Source: Candidatus Nucleicultrix amoebiphila FS5
GTDB lineage: Bacteria > Pseudomonadota > Alphaproteobacteria > Caedimonadales > Nucleicultricaceae
Length of the DNA: 64,000 nucleotides
Direction of reading: 5' to 3'
Assembly: GCF_002117145.1 (NCBI RefSeq)
Contig: NZ_CP008743.1
Coordinates: forward strand, 1,488,001 to 1,552,000
Shown: in pieces, positions 26,198 through 35,369 of the stretch
Layout of the letters: each line of letters opens with the position of its first letter
How positions within the stretch are numbered: the stretch's first letter is position 1
Notes under the pieces: generated by a model
Seen by the model: only the letters and a program-made list of their open reading frames with translations
Database searches by the model: none
What the model was told of the DNA's origin: nothing
Program-made: the position numbers and the translations under genes

Positions 26198-26824
26198 TTA
26201 GCGTTTCAAAAGACAAAATGAAAACTCTCCCTTAAAACCTTGCTTTAAGGCTATTTCTATCCACAACCAAGCAAGCTGCTCTAACTGCCTTGCTAAAATC
26301 AGACCTTTAAGTTCGACGGCGTCAAAACCAACATCTCGTGCAAGGCTTGCGACAATTTTTACAGAATCGGGGTCATCACCTGCAGCAAACATAGTAGATG
26401 GTTGAGTACCGTAAAGAGGATTCAACATATTTGTAAATCCTGTCTGGTTAAAACATTTGACAACTTTAGCGTCCTTGGCCCAAGAAGCGATGATTTCTGC
26501 TCCAGAAGTCGTATGAGCAACATCAAGGCCACTAAAATCCTCTTTAATGGGATTGGTGCAATCAACTAATATTTTATCTGCAAGAGATCCAAGGCTTTCA
26601 ATGGCTTGTTGAGATGATTTCCAAGGAACAGCAAGCAGCACAATATCAACTTTTTGAACTGCATCGTGTGGGGTTGTGAGCGTAAAATGCGGCGTATTTC
26701 TAAGGGAATCATGCTTACTATTTGTGATATCTCTGACACCATACAAAATTTGGTGTCCTTTTTGAGAGAGTTTCATGCCGAGTGCTTTCCCAACATTGCC
26801 AGCGCCAATAATAGCTATTTTCAT
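26198..26824 (-). CDS. NADPH-dependent F420 reductase-like oxidoreductase
   Basis: The 208-residue protein is a single Rossmann domain beginning MKIAIIGAGNVGKALG (GxGxxG at 7-12), with GVRD as the likely NADP-phosphate selector. The segments VDIVLLAVPW, LVDCTNPI, VKCFNQTGF and MFAAGDDPD follow the F420-dependent NADP reductase-like family. Bacteria of this type lack F420, so the true substrate is unknown. It precedes no obvious partner, and lies downstream of pyrH with a 110-base gap. Confidence 0.75.
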   Translation of the reverse strand: MKIAIIGAGNVGKALGMKLSQKGHQILYGVRDITNSKHDSLRNTPHFTLTTPHDAVQKVDIVLLAVPWKSSQQAIESLGSLADKILVDCTNPIKEDFSGLDVAHTTSGAEIIASWAKDAKVVKCFNQTGFTNMLNPLYGTQPSTMFAAGDDPDSVKIVASLARDVGFDAVELKGLILARQLEQLAWLWIEIALKQGFKGEFSFCLLKR

Positions 26825-26933
26825 TCTTTTTCCTCTAAAAACATGAGATCTTCTATAATATTAGGAAAGTGGTATGCTATAAAGAAAAATATGAAAGTAA
26901 AAGCTGATGAGGCATCAGAAAATTAGAAGGTCT

Positions 26934-27728
26934 TTATTTTCGTTTTCCTTTAGACGCAGCTAACACATTGGATTTATTATTAGGCACAACTATTGTGCAT
27001 TTTCCAAGACTCATAAGGGCTCTCTTTAACGCATGGTCTTCCAAAATTGAGAAGACAATGAGCGGTAGATTATTATCTCTTGCAAGAGCAATTGAAGCCA
27101 TATCCATGACCGATAAATTATCCGCTAAAATTTGATCATAATGGAGTTCGGTGAAGTGTTTAGCGCGCTTGTCCTTTTTGGGATCAGAACTGTAAATACC
27201 ATCTACTTTCGTGCCTTTAAGCAACACATCACAGTTCATTTCAGAAGCGCGTAATACCGCCGCTGTATCCGTTGTAAAAAAAGGATTTCCGCTGCCAGCA
27301 GCAAAAATAACCACACGTCCTTTTTCTAGATGATGCATCGCTCTGCGACGAATATAAGGTTCACAAACGGCATCCATGGGAATCGCCGATTGTACGCGCG
27401 TATGAATGCCCAAACTTTCGAGAACGTTTTGTAAGGCTAAGGCATTAATCACGGTACCAATCATCCCCATATAATCGCCTGTGGCGCGCTCTATACCATG
27501 GGTTTTAGATCCTGTCATGCCACGATAAATATTACCTCCACCAACGACTACGCAGATTTCTATGCCTGCTTGGTGAACTTCACGAATTTCATCGGCAATC
27601 TTATGGATGGCGTTGGCATCGAGCCCATAAGCTTGATCACCCATTAAAGCCTCACCAGATATTTTCAAAAGCACTCTATGGTACTTGGTTTTGGCCTTGT
27701 GGATGGTATAACTTGTGGTCGATGCCAT
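26934..27728 (-). CDS. pyrH: UMP kinase
   Basis: The ATG at 27728 is preferred: AAGGA lies nine bases upstream, whereas an in-frame earlier codon falls inside the end of tsf. The 264-residue protein has [51 protein letters not shown] and [11 protein letters not shown], all characteristic of bacterial PyrH. It phosphorylates UMP to UDP with ATP. It follows tsf by ten bases, but frr, its usual downstream neighbour, lies on the other strand beyond rpsB. Confidence 0.95.
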   Translation of the reverse strand: MASTTSYTIHKAKTKYHRVLLKISGEALMGDQAYGLDANAIHKIADEIREVHQAGIEICVVVGGGNIYRGMTGSKTHGIERATGDYMGMIGTVINALALQNVLESLGIHTRVQSAIPMDAVCEPYIRRRAMHHLEKGRVVIFAAGSGNPFFTTDTAAVLRASEMNCDVLLKGTKVDGIYSSDPKKDKRAKHFTELHYDQILADNLSVMDMASIALARDNNLPLIVFSILEDHALKRALMSLGKCTIVVPNNKSNVLAASKGKRK

Positions 27729-27738
27729 TCCGTGATCC

Positions 27739-28665
27739 TTATTTTTTAAGCTGCTCTGCAACCTCTGCGGCAAAGTCTTTTTCTTCTACCTCGATGCCTT
27801 CGCCAATTCTAAAACAAGCAAAAGCCTTGAGTGTAATTGGTGCGCCAATTTCCTTAGCTGCATCTTCTACTACTTTTGATACTTTACGCTTTGTATCATC
27901 GATAAGGAAGAGTTGTTCGTGAAGAACAACTTCTTCGTAGTATTTACGGATTCGACCTTCAATCATTTTATCAAGAAACTCAGCAGGTTTGCCTGATTCT
28001 TTTGCTTGTTCAGTCAAAATACGACGTTCCCGTTCAAGCAATGCAGGATCTAAATCAGTGACCGTGTTGGATTGAGGATGTGCTGCGGCAATATGCATAG
28101 CAATCTTGCGACCCAAAGCCATCAACTGATCTTTGTCGCCAGTGGATTCAAGCGCTACAAGCACGCCAATGCGACCGAGATTGGTAGCAATAGCTGAGTG
28201 AATATAGTTTGCGACGACGCCATCTGTCACTTCAAGGACTTTTGCGCGACGAAGGTTTAAGTTTTCACCAATCACTGAAACAAGCTCGGTGAGCTCTTCA
28301 GCAACAGTGCGACCTGTTTGAGGATAAGCAGCTTTTTTGAGAGCTTCAATATCGTCACTTGATTTTTCGACAATTTCTGTGACTTTAGTCACGTATTCTT
28401 GGAACTTGTGGTTACGAGACACGAAATCAGTTTCAGCATTGACTTCCAAAAGAGCACCACGTTTTCCAAGGGTCAAAGCACCAACCAATCCTTCTGCTGC
28501 TGCGCGCGCAGCCTTTTTAGCTGCCGCTGCTAAACCTTTTTTGCGCAACCAATCAATGGCTGCTTCCAGGTCACCCTTGTTTTCTTCCAAAGCTTTTTTA
28601 CAATCCATCATACCAGCGCCGGTACGATCACGAAGTTCTCTTACTGTTGCAGCAGTTATTGTCAT
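27739..28665 (-). CDS. tsf: Elongation factor Ts
   Basis: The 308-residue protein opens with the N-terminal UBA-like module and [17 protein letters not shown], then has [10 protein letters not shown], the core contact to EF-Tu, and two dimerisation-like subdomains. It recycles EF-Tu from GDP to GTP. It sits in the rpsB-tsf-pyrH unit with a 20-base gap to rpsB. Confidence 0.97.
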   Translation of the reverse strand: MTITAATVRELRDRTGAGMMDCKKALEENKGDLEAAIDWLRKKGLAAAAKKAARAAAEGLVGALTLGKRGALLEVNAETDFVSRNHKFQEYVTKVTEIVEKSSDDIEALKKAAYPQTGRTVAEELTELVSVIGENLNLRRAKVLEVTDGVVANYIHSAIATNLGRIGVLVALESTGDKDQLMALGRKIAMHIAAAHPQSNTVTDLDPALLERERRILTEQAKESGKPAEFLDKMIEGRIRKYYEEVVLHEQLFLIDDTKRKVSKVVEDAAKEIGAPITLKAFACFRIGEGIEVEEKDFAAEVAEQLKK

Positions 28666-28685
28666 AATTTTATCCTCAAATATAG

Positions 28686-29474
28686 TTATTGAGCAGGTTC
28701 TGGTGTTGGAGCCGCTTCGGCAGTCTCAACTTGCGGTGCTTCCAATACCTCAGTTGATTCACCCAAATCTACACCAGCAGCACGCAATTGATTTTGTAGA
28801 CCTTCCAGAACTGTGCTTGAAACTAATCGACAATAGAGCTCAATAGCGCGAACAGCATCATCGTTACCAGGGACTGGAAAATCGACATGTACTGGATCTG
28901 AATTGGAATCAACAACGGCCACAACAGGAATGCCAAGTTTTTTAGCTTCGCTAATGGCGATGTGTTCTTTATTCGTGTCGAGAACGAAAAGAACATCGGG
29001 CACTCCGGCCATCTCTTTAATACCGCCAATTGACTTTTCGAGGTTATCACGTTCACGCGTAAGCTTTAATTGTTCTTTTTTTGTGAGGCCAATTTTTTCT
29101 TGGGAAAGACGTTCTTCCAATTGACGAAGACGTTGAATGGACTGAGATACAGTTTTCCAGTTGGTGAGCATACCACCCAACCAACGGTGATTCACATAGT
29201 ACTGACCACAACGCTTTGCTTCATCAGCAATGATTGTAGAAGCTTGACGTTTCGTTCCTACAAAGAGGACCTTACCGCCATTTTTTACAACTTCAAGAAC
29301 AACTTGAAGAGCGCGATATAACATTGGAACAGTCTTTTCCAAGTTAATGATATGTACACCATTACGAACGCCGTAAAGATAAGTCGCCATTTTGGGATTC
29401 CATCGACGAGGATGGTGGCCAAAGTGAACGCCCGCATTGAGCAATTCACGCATAGTAAAAGTAGGTAAATTCAT
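28686..29474 (-). CDS. rpsB: Small ribosomal subunit protein S2
   Basis: The 262-residue protein starts [20 protein letters not shown] and has [26 protein letters not shown], given here across about 22-47, plus [12 protein letters not shown] and [16 protein letters not shown] Pro/Ala/Glu-rich tail ends it. A strong AAGGAG lies upstream. It begins the minus-strand unit; the 249-base gap to the Rpn-like gene holds a perfect 6-bp inverted repeat (29512-29517 with 29521-29526) and presumably the promoter. Confidence 0.97.
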   Translation of the reverse strand: MNLPTFTMRELLNAGVHFGHHPRRWNPKMATYLYGVRNGVHIINLEKTVPMLYRALQVVLEVVKNGGKVLFVGTKRQASTIIADEAKRCGQYYVNHRWLGGMLTNWKTVSQSIQRLRQLEERLSQEKIGLTKKEQLKLTRERDNLEKSIGGIKEMAGVPDVLFVLDTNKEHIAISEAKKLGIPVVAVVDSNSDPVHVDFPVPGNDDAVRAIELYCRLVSSTVLEGLQNQLRAAGVDLGESTEVLEAPQVETAEAAPTPEPAQ

Positions 29475-29723
29475 CGTAATTCTCCTTCCGGTTTTTCCGC
29501 CGCAGGGGGAACCTTAATTTTTAAGGCACCGGTTGAAGGGGATTTCCCATCATATCCTGCGTGTGAATTTAGTAAAATACAGCTTTAGCAACCTTCGCCA
29601 AAACTTAGACTTGTCTATACACCTCCTTACTTAAGAATGCAAGCAAGTAAGTCGGAGATATTTGGAAGTTGGATCCCCTCCAAGGGTGATTATCTGGAAC
29701 ATGCTCAAGGGGGGTAAAAATCC

Positions 29724-31079
29724 TTAGTCTTTACTTGAGTTGTTGGAAGAAAGGTTGATGATCTCTGAAAGAGAAAGGCCTGTGAGATCAGCGATCTCTT
29801 CATGAGAGCGATTTTTAGAGAGCAATTTTTTTGCGATTTCAAGAGATTTCTTCATTTGTCCCTCTGCTAATCCCCTTTCTAAACCCTCTGCTAATCCTTT
29901 TTCTAAACTCTCCGTTTTTAAAAGCTTATCATGCTCTGAGATGTTTTTAAAGATATCGGATTCTGCTTTGTAACGTTGGATGATCTCAAGAGGCATAGTT
30001 TTTATGGTTATTTGCTGATAAGCTTTTCTGAGAAATGTGCTGACGTCTTCTGGTATTTCTCTTTTGTTATGAGCATTTTTAAAAAGATCTAACCAATCTC
30101 TTAAGTTTTTATTATTTTGCGTTAAGTCCTCTGAGTAATTATCGCCCAATGCATATTGAATGAGCTGGATCTCATCAATCACATTGAGCTTGTCATGCTG
30201 GTCTTGAAAACGGTAATGACGTACACTATTTTTTTTATGTTCCCAATGGGTGTGGTTGAGAGGGCCACCCCCTAGGATGTTAATGCCAATCACTTTTTTA
30301 AAGTCATCCCATTGTCCCCCAGATTGGAGTTGGTTGACATAGACAGAAGCTGCGTAATAAAGGGCTCGCTCATCCCAATAGTTCTCTTTTTTAACTTGTA
30401 CTTCAACCATAGCATACTCTCCTGTTGAAAGACGACACAGAACATCTAATTGAGATTTTCTATCTCTTGGTAAAACGCGAATAAAATCATCAAATTCTTG
30501 ACTCAGTTTATGGAAAAACATAGTTGCAGCTGGCACAGAAGTTCCATGTTTATCAATGACTGTGTAGTCACTGGAATTACTTTTGAGTGCATCCATAAAG
30601 GTGCGCACATCTCTGTCACTGCATGCCTCTCTCAGGTTTGATAATCGGTGAATAGGATTTAAAGAAAGATCCAAGGGCTCCGTTGAAACAATATCAGAAA
30701 GGCCTGTAAAGGTTTTAATAAAGTCTAGTCGGACTTCAGGATTCGATAGCATGTACTTGGCTGTCGTATCATAGGTCGCACGGCCAAAGACTTGCTCTTT
30801 CGTTTCTCGAATATCCAAATAGTCAAAAATAGTAGAGTAAGCCCTTTGTTGAATAAAGTGCAAAGACCGTTTTGGAAACCTATTCCTTCTTAGGGAAAGA
30901 GTGCTCATAGAATGTGTCAAATCATCGATTCTAGGTGTACGCTTTACATCTTTCAGTATTTGCATTGATCTTGAAAGCTTTTGAGCTCCTTTGTTACAAA
31001 AGCCCTCCACTAACCAAGAGGCTTTTGCAGGGTGACAGAGCCCAAGCATAACGAACCCAATATTGAAAATTTTTATCAT
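29724..31079 (-). CDS. Exported Rpn/PD-(D/E)XK-nuclease family protein
   Basis: The start at 31079 has GAGG six bases upstream and gives a 451-residue protein with a signal peptide (MIKIFNIGFVMLGLCHPAKAS). The core matches the Rpn/PDDEXK_2 family: ATYDTTAKYMLSNPEV, then QLDVLCRLSTGEYAMVEVQ. The Asp and the Glu-x-Gln supply the nuclease motif. YYAASVYVNQLQSG and the C-terminal KGLAEGLERGLAEGQ coiled repeat are also typical. The family is related to recombination-promoting nucleases. Export is unexpected for a DNA nuclease acting on the chromosome. It lies between rpsB and frr. Confidence 0.8.
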   Translation of the reverse strand: MIKIFNIGFVMLGLCHPAKASWLVEGFCNKGAQKLSRSMQILKDVKRTPRIDDLTHSMSTLSLRRNRFPKRSLHFIQQRAYSTIFDYLDIRETKEQVFGRATYDTTAKYMLSNPEVRLDFIKTFTGLSDIVSTEPLDLSLNPIHRLSNLREACSDRDVRTFMDALKSNSSDYTVIDKHGTSVPAATMFFHKLSQEFDDFIRVLPRDRKSQLDVLCRLSTGEYAMVEVQVKKENYWDERALYYAASVYVNQLQSGGQWDDFKKVIGINILGGGPLNHTHWEHKKNSVRHYRFQDQHDKLNVIDEIQLIQYALGDNYSEDLTQNNKNLRDWLDLFKNAHNKREIPEDVSTFLRKAYQQITIKTMPLEIIQRYKAESDIFKNISEHDKLLKTESLEKGLAEGLERGLAEGQMKKSLEIAKKLLSKNRSHEEIADLTGLSLSEIINLSSNNSSKD

Positions 31080-31310
31080 ATGTTCCTCACTGTCAAAAAT
31101 TATAGTGCTATTGAACCAAAACCAATATTTTTTGGAACTATTAGCGCATGAAATATTATTTTTAATTATGATATATGTATATTTAATTATTGCATACATG
31201 TCAAGATTTTTCTAAATCCACAGTTTATGGGGTAAGTTTATGAATTGAAGAAGTTTTAGCGTAGGGTCTCTCCTCTTAATATTGGCAAGCAGAGAAAATC
31301 AATGCTTTAG

Positions 31311-31339
31311 TTGTTTGAAAAAATAAGATGACATATTCT
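31311..31339 (+). promoter_or_regulatory. Candidate promoter of frr-uppS-cdsA
   Basis: TTGTTT (31311-31316) is followed after 17 bases by TATTCT (31334-31339), four of six matches for each element, 53 bases upstream of the frr start. Nothing else between the Rpn-like gene and frr looks better. Confidence 0.3.
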
Positions 31340-31392
31340 GATTCTTCCCTAAAATGGGCCAACAATAGATTGTTTTTATTAAGGAGTAGAGA

Positions 31393-31950
31393 ATGTCAGA
31401 CTTTGATGTCAAAGAATATGAACGGCGGATGAATGCGGCAATTGATGTACTGCATAAAGAATTTGCCGGGCTTAGAACTGGCCGCGCGTCCATCAACTTT
31501 CTCGAACCAGTCGTGATCGATGCGTATGGCGGTAAGTTACCCCTCAGTCAGTTGGCAACAGTTAATGCTCCTGAAGCACGTATGTTGGCTGTGCAAGTAT
31601 GGGATGCTCAAATGGCACCAATTGTTGAAAAAGCTATTCGGGATGCGGGACTTGGTGTAAATCCTATGCGTGAAGGACAAGTGATTCGTGTGCCAATGCC
31701 GGAACTCAGCAAGGAAAGACGACAAGAATTGAGTAAAGTCGCTGCTAAATATGCTGAACAAGGACGTATTTCTGTACGTAACGTTCGCCGAGATGCTTTG
31801 GATTATCTAAAGAAAATGGAAAAAGATGGTACGATTTCGGAAGACCAATTCCATAAGTTTTCTGATCAAGTACAAAAATTTACCGATCAATCTGTGAAGA
31901 AAATTGACGACACTTTGGCTCTCAAAGAAAAAGACATTATGCAAGTTTAA
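31393..31950 (+). CDS. frr: Ribosome recycling factor
   Basis: The 185-residue protein has the RRF pattern LRTGRAS near residue 29, [29 protein letters not shown] and VRNVRRDA. With EF-G it splits post-termination ribosomes. AAGGAG lies eight bases upstream. It opens a plus-strand unit frr-uppS-cdsA-DUF6314, cut off from its usual upstream neighbours rpsB-tsf-pyrH, which lie divergently. Confidence 0.97.
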   Translation: MSDFDVKEYERRMNAAIDVLHKEFAGLRTGRASINFLEPVVIDAYGGKLPLSQLATVNAPEARMLAVQVWDAQMAPIVEKAIRDAGLGVNPMREGQVIRVPMPELSKERRQELSKVAAKYAEQGRISVRNVRRDALDYLKKMEKDGTISEDQFHKFSDQVQKFTDQSVKKIDDTLALKEKDIMQV

Positions 31951-31968
31951 GAGTGGTTGGACTTAGAG

Positions 31969-32745
31969 ATGCTTAGAGGAGTTTTACGCCGATCAAGTAA
32001 CCTTGCCGTTAAAGTGGAAGAAAAAGTCGTCGATAAAAATGCTATACCGCGTCATGTTGCCATTATTATGGATGGTAATGGTCGCTGGGCAAAAGCCCGT
32101 GGCATGCCACGCATGATGGGACACCGTAAGGGTGTTGAAGTAGCCAAGGAAATCACTCGTGCAGCTGCTGATATAGGAATTGAATATTTAACAATTTGGG
32201 CTTTCTCTACAGAGAATTGGCGGCGTCCACCGGAAGAAATTTCAGGTCTGATGGGGTTGCTTCATCACACGCTGAAAGCCGATTTGACTGAATTTCACGA
32301 AAATGGTGTGCGTCTTAGAGTCTTGGGGAGTCGGAAAAATCTAGATCAAAAGACTTTAGAGCTTATTGATCACGCCGTGAAACTGACCCAGAACAATACA
32401 CGCTTCAATTTGAATATCGCTTTTAACTATGGAGGACGGGACGATATTATCCAGGCTGCGCGTACACTTGCAAAAAAAGTTCAAGAGGGTGCCTTGCAGC
32501 CTGATGAAATTAATGAAGATCTTTTTTCTGAATCTCTTTATACATGTGGTATTCCCGATCCTGAACTTTTGATTCGTACAAGTAACGAGTTACGCATTAG
32601 TAATTATATTTTGTGGCAAATGGCTTACACTGAAATGGTTTTTATCGAGACCTACTGGCCAGACTTTACAAAAGATGATTTATTAAAGGCGATTATTGAC
32701 TATCAACAAAGGGATCGCCGTTTTGGTAAAGTTTCTTCAAAATAA
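31969..32745 (+). CDS. uppS: Isoprenyl (undecaprenyl diphosphate) synthase
   Basis: The protein has HVAIIMDGNGRWAKARG with the catalytic Asp, MMGHRKGVE, FSTENWRRP and the C-terminal IRTSNELRISNYILWQMAYTE, across about residues 200-220. It condenses IPP onto farnesyl diphosphate to make the lipid carrier for peptidoglycan. The start is not certain: ATG at 31969 gives 258 residues, and a TTG at 31957, six bases after the frr stop, would add four. I take the ATG. Confidence 0.95.
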   Translation: MLRGVLRRSSNLAVKVEEKVVDKNAIPRHVAIIMDGNGRWAKARGMPRMMGHRKGVEVAKEITRAAADIGIEYLTIWAFSTENWRRPPEEISGLMGLLHHTLKADLTEFHENGVRLRVLGSRKNLDQKTLELIDHAVKLTQNNTRFNLNIAFNYGGRDDIIQAARTLAKKVQEGALQPDEINEDLFSESLYTCGIPDPELLIRTSNELRISNYILWQMAYTEMVFIETYWPDFTKDDLLKAIIDYQQRDRRFGKVSSK

Positions 32746-33379
32746 CGTCTCAATACGTATTGTGTCTGGGGTTGTTTTAGCACTTTTGACTTTGATAATT
32801 ATTATTCAAGGCGTTCGTGCGTCTCAAGGATTAGTTATTGTTTGCATTTTGGGATCTTTCATTGAATGGACGAATCTTTGTTTTCGTATCTCAAAAGCAC
32901 CGATCAATCGTCGCAATTTATGGGCTATAGGGGCGATTTATATGCTCGTTGCTGGGGTTGGATTTTTCCGTATGGTGGGCGCTGACGTTTCTATTCCTTG
33001 GCACTTTTTACAAATTTTGATTTTGGTGATCGCAAGCGATGTGGGAGCGTTTTTTGTAGGCACATTAATTGGAGGGCCCAAGCTTGCTCCCGCAATTAGT
33101 CCTAACAAAACCTGGTCAGGAGCTTTAGGGGGATTTTGTGCCGCTATCCTGGTGACAACGCTCTTTTCTCTTGTGTTGAATGTTGAGGCGATTCCTGCTG
33201 CTTTTTTGGTGTTCTATGCGATCTTGGCTCAAGGAGGAGATTTGCTTGAGTCTTGGGTAAAACGTCGTTTGGCTGTCAAAGATACGAGCAGTTTAATCCC
33301 TGGACATGGCGGGCTTTTAGATCGCTTTGATAGTCTTTTACCCATTGGTTTTGTATATTTTTTCAAAAGCTTTCTATGA
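32723..33379 (+). CDS. cdsA: Phosphatidate cytidylyltransferase
   Basis: TTG at 32723 is taken as start because AAAGGGA sits eight bases upstream and the product then begins at the usual KFLQNNVSIRIVSG. The frame overlaps the end of uppS. The 218-residue membrane protein is shorter than the family's usual 260-280 but has the complete signature SWVKRRLAVKDTSSLIPGHG with GLLDRFDS after it. It makes CDP-diacylglycerol, the substrate of PssA (15796). The stop overlaps the next start (ATGA). Confidence 0.92.
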   Translation: MVKFLQNNVSIRIVSGVVLALLTLIIIIQGVRASQGLVIVCILGSFIEWTNLCFRISKAPINRRNLWAIGAIYMLVAGVGFFRMVGADVSIPWHFLQILILVIASDVGAFFVGTLIGGPKLAPAISPNKTWSGALGGFCAAILVTTLFSLVLNVEAIPAAFLVFYAILAQGGDLLESWVKRRLAVKDTSSLIPGHGGLLDRFDSLLPIGFVYFFKSFL

Positions 33380-33801
33380 GCCATGCACTTAATTGGCAAC
33401 GGTGGTTTGAAGGAGAGTGGATTCTTGAGCGAACCATTGTTGATCGTCGCCAAAATCTCCTCGGCAATGTTACAGGACGTCTTCGTATTGTTAAAAAGGA
33501 ATCGCAGTTATTTCTAAATGAATCTGGGGTCTTGCACTATGGCGCTTATGAAGGACCTGTTTCTCAACAAATGTCTATGACGTTTACCATGCCTTATTAT
33601 GCAGATGTTTTCTTTGCGAATGGCCGGTATTTCCATAATTTAGATTTGCGAGAGAAGGAGTGGCGCATAGAACATCACTGTGGTCATGATCTCTATAAAG
33701 GCTGTTATCAAATTGATCCTAACAATTTTTTTATGATTACATGGCAAGTGAACGGACCCCGTAAGAATTTAAGTTTGTTATCAAAGTATAATAAGTTCTG
33801 A
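33376..33801 (+). CDS. DUF6314 family protein
   Basis: The 141-residue protein follows the DUF6314 pattern: WFEGEWILERTIVDR near the N terminus, the mid-protein VFFANGRYFHNLDL, HHCGHDLYKGCYQI and the late WQVNGPRKNLSLLSKY. The family, common in Alphaproteobacteria, is a lipocalin-like beta-barrel of unknown function. It overlaps cdsA by four bases, so it is co-translated with a lipid gene; binding of a hydrophobic ligand is only a guess. Confidence 0.72.
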   Translation: MSHALNWQRWFEGEWILERTIVDRRQNLLGNVTGRLRIVKKESQLFLNESGVLHYGAYEGPVSQQMSMTFTMPYYADVFFANGRYFHNLDLREKEWRIEHHCGHDLYKGCYQIDPNNFFMITWQVNGPRKNLSLLSKYNKF

Positions 33802-33980
33802 AGAGATCAAGGCGAAAGCTCTCATGATTCAATGAATATAGGTCCTTATACCTCCGAAAAATAAAGAGCATATAAGTAAAAAACACAAAAATGATTGACA
33901 CTCTGTGACCTTTTAAGAGTGAGTCCTCAAATTCGAAAAGATCCCCTCATTATTTCCTTGCAATTTAAATAAAATTATTT

Positions 33981-34008
33981 CCATATTGGCTCGAAGATTT
34001 CAATATGG
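33981..34008 (+). repeat. Hairpin just upstream of the 34017 gene
   Basis: CCATATTG (33981-33988) is followed after 12 bases by its exact reverse complement CAATATGG (34001-34008). The stem ends eight bases before the ATG and touches the GGGG that would serve as ribosome site, so it might affect initiation. Confidence 0.45.
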
Positions 34009-34016
34009 GGTAGAAG

Positions 34017-35306
34017 ATGATAAAAAAATATTGCATGATTTTTCTTTGTTTAGCAAACACCATAAAGGTTTCTGCTTCAGAGGAAATTTTAGTCTGTTCT
34101 ACACCTCCTAAAATATCACGCATACGAAGCCTTCTTGACGAAGGGACCAAAACCGCAAATGTCTCGAAAATTCAAGAGGCTGCAAAGCAGTTTATGAGCA
34201 TAGAGAGTGACGGTGATTTGCAAGTGGAGAATTGGTCGAAGCACTCTCCCTGGCCCCATCAGACAACACTGAAACAAATAATAGGAGGCTTGCTCTTTTT
34301 TTCTGACGATTTATTAGACCTACTCAAAAGGCGAGAAAATTCTGCATACCTTAAACGACGCGATATCTTGGAAAGATTAAAACATGCTGCTTCTTTTGGA
34401 CATACTCTAGCACAACATTTTGCGTTGTTAGCTTTAATCTCAGAACATCCAGATGAGACTCAAATTCAAGCAGCTATCACTCAAAACATGATTGATTTAC
34501 AAGAAGCAGCTCCTCATCATCCTTTTGCGGCTTATCTCGTAGGCAAGAATTACAGCATTCCTCAGCCGAATGAACAGCATTTTCTCAAAACAGATATGGA
34601 AACTGCTAAGCACTATCTCAAAATGGCCCCCAACATTCCTGAGGCTGCCTGTCTTTTGATTTTATTAAATACTTATCAACATAGTGAAAGAAATCAAAGA
34701 GTTTCTCTGTTGCTTGCTCTCAACAAAACTTGGGTTGAGCCTTTTATTGAAGCATCATATGAAGAAGAAGATGCTCAGAAAAAAGAGTTATGCCTGCAAA
34801 AAGCTGCAGAGTTGTCGCCCTATGGAAAAATAGCATTAGCTGAACATTATGAAAGAGAGTCCAGAATTGATGAGGCCCGCCATCTATATAAGGTTGCTGC
34901 TCATCAAGATGTTATTGGAGGTGCAATGGCGCTTGCAAAAGCTTTTGTGGGGGACTTAGAAGCTTCTAAAGGCGTAGGCTCATTAGGGAAACTGTCACCC
35001 CAGCAAAAAATTGATAGCGAAGAATGGCTTAATTTTGCAAAAGTAAAAGGACACCCTTCTGCATTAATCTATTTTATTCGTTTATACAGTCATGAATGGA
35101 AGAGTGCTAAAGAAGAGGCTATGAAGCAATACATGGCTTCTCACTTTCTTAGGATTCTTGAAGAAAGCCTTGCAATGGGCTTGATGCATGTTGTCAAATT
35201 TGGCCAACGCTATTTTCCAAGTGAAACGTTGTTATTGCTAAATCATTATGGTCAATCCATCGAAAATAGAGATTTTGCTCTCCAGTATTTAGAGGAAATC
35301 AAATAA
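34017..35306 (+). CDS. Exported helical-repeat (Sel1/TPR-like) protein
   Basis: The 429-residue product has a signal peptide (about 1-20, ending VSAS) and then a run of paired amphipathic helices. Segments such as AAPHHPFAAYLVGKNY, AAELSPYGKIALAEHYER, EARHLYKVAAHQD and GHPSALIYFIRLY resemble Sel1/TPR repeats but are irregular. No catalytic motif is visible. It starts a run of exported unknowns. A protein-binding scaffold is the natural reading; the partner is unknown. Confidence 0.6.
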   Translation: MIKKYCMIFLCLANTIKVSASEEILVCSTPPKISRIRSLLDEGTKTANVSKIQEAAKQFMSIESDGDLQVENWSKHSPWPHQTTLKQIIGGLLFFSDDLLDLLKRRENSAYLKRRDILERLKHAASFGHTLAQHFALLALISEHPDETQIQAAITQNMIDLQEAAPHHPFAAYLVGKNYSIPQPNEQHFLKTDMETAKHYLKMAPNIPEAACLLILLNTYQHSERNQRVSLLLALNKTWVEPFIEASYEEEDAQKKELCLQKAAELSPYGKIALAEHYERESRIDEARHLYKVAAHQDVIGGAMALAKAFVGDLEASKGVGSLGKLSPQQKIDSEEWLNFAKVKGHPSALIYFIRLYSHEWKSAKEEAMKQYMASHFLRILEESLAMGLMHVVKFGQRYFPSETLLLLNHYGQSIENRDFALQYLEEIK

Positions 35307-35369
35307 TTATTGATTTTTTGTCAATAATTTTTTATAAAAACCCCTTAGTTTATATGTGGGTTTATTTGA

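Noticed and set aside
28337-28846. Plus-strand open frame of 169 codons across tsf and rpsB
   Set aside because: It is antisense to two conserved essential genes and resembles no protein.
29512-29526. Inverted repeat upstream of rpsB as an S2 autoregulatory leader
   Set aside because: It is a 6-bp AT-rich stem with no match I can point to in known S2 leaders.
29724-31199. Rpn-like gene as an insertion sequence
   Set aside because: No terminal inverted repeats or target duplications are visible and the family is not an IS transposase. The first 40 codons of the long frame lack a ribosome site and are AT-rich noncoding sequence.
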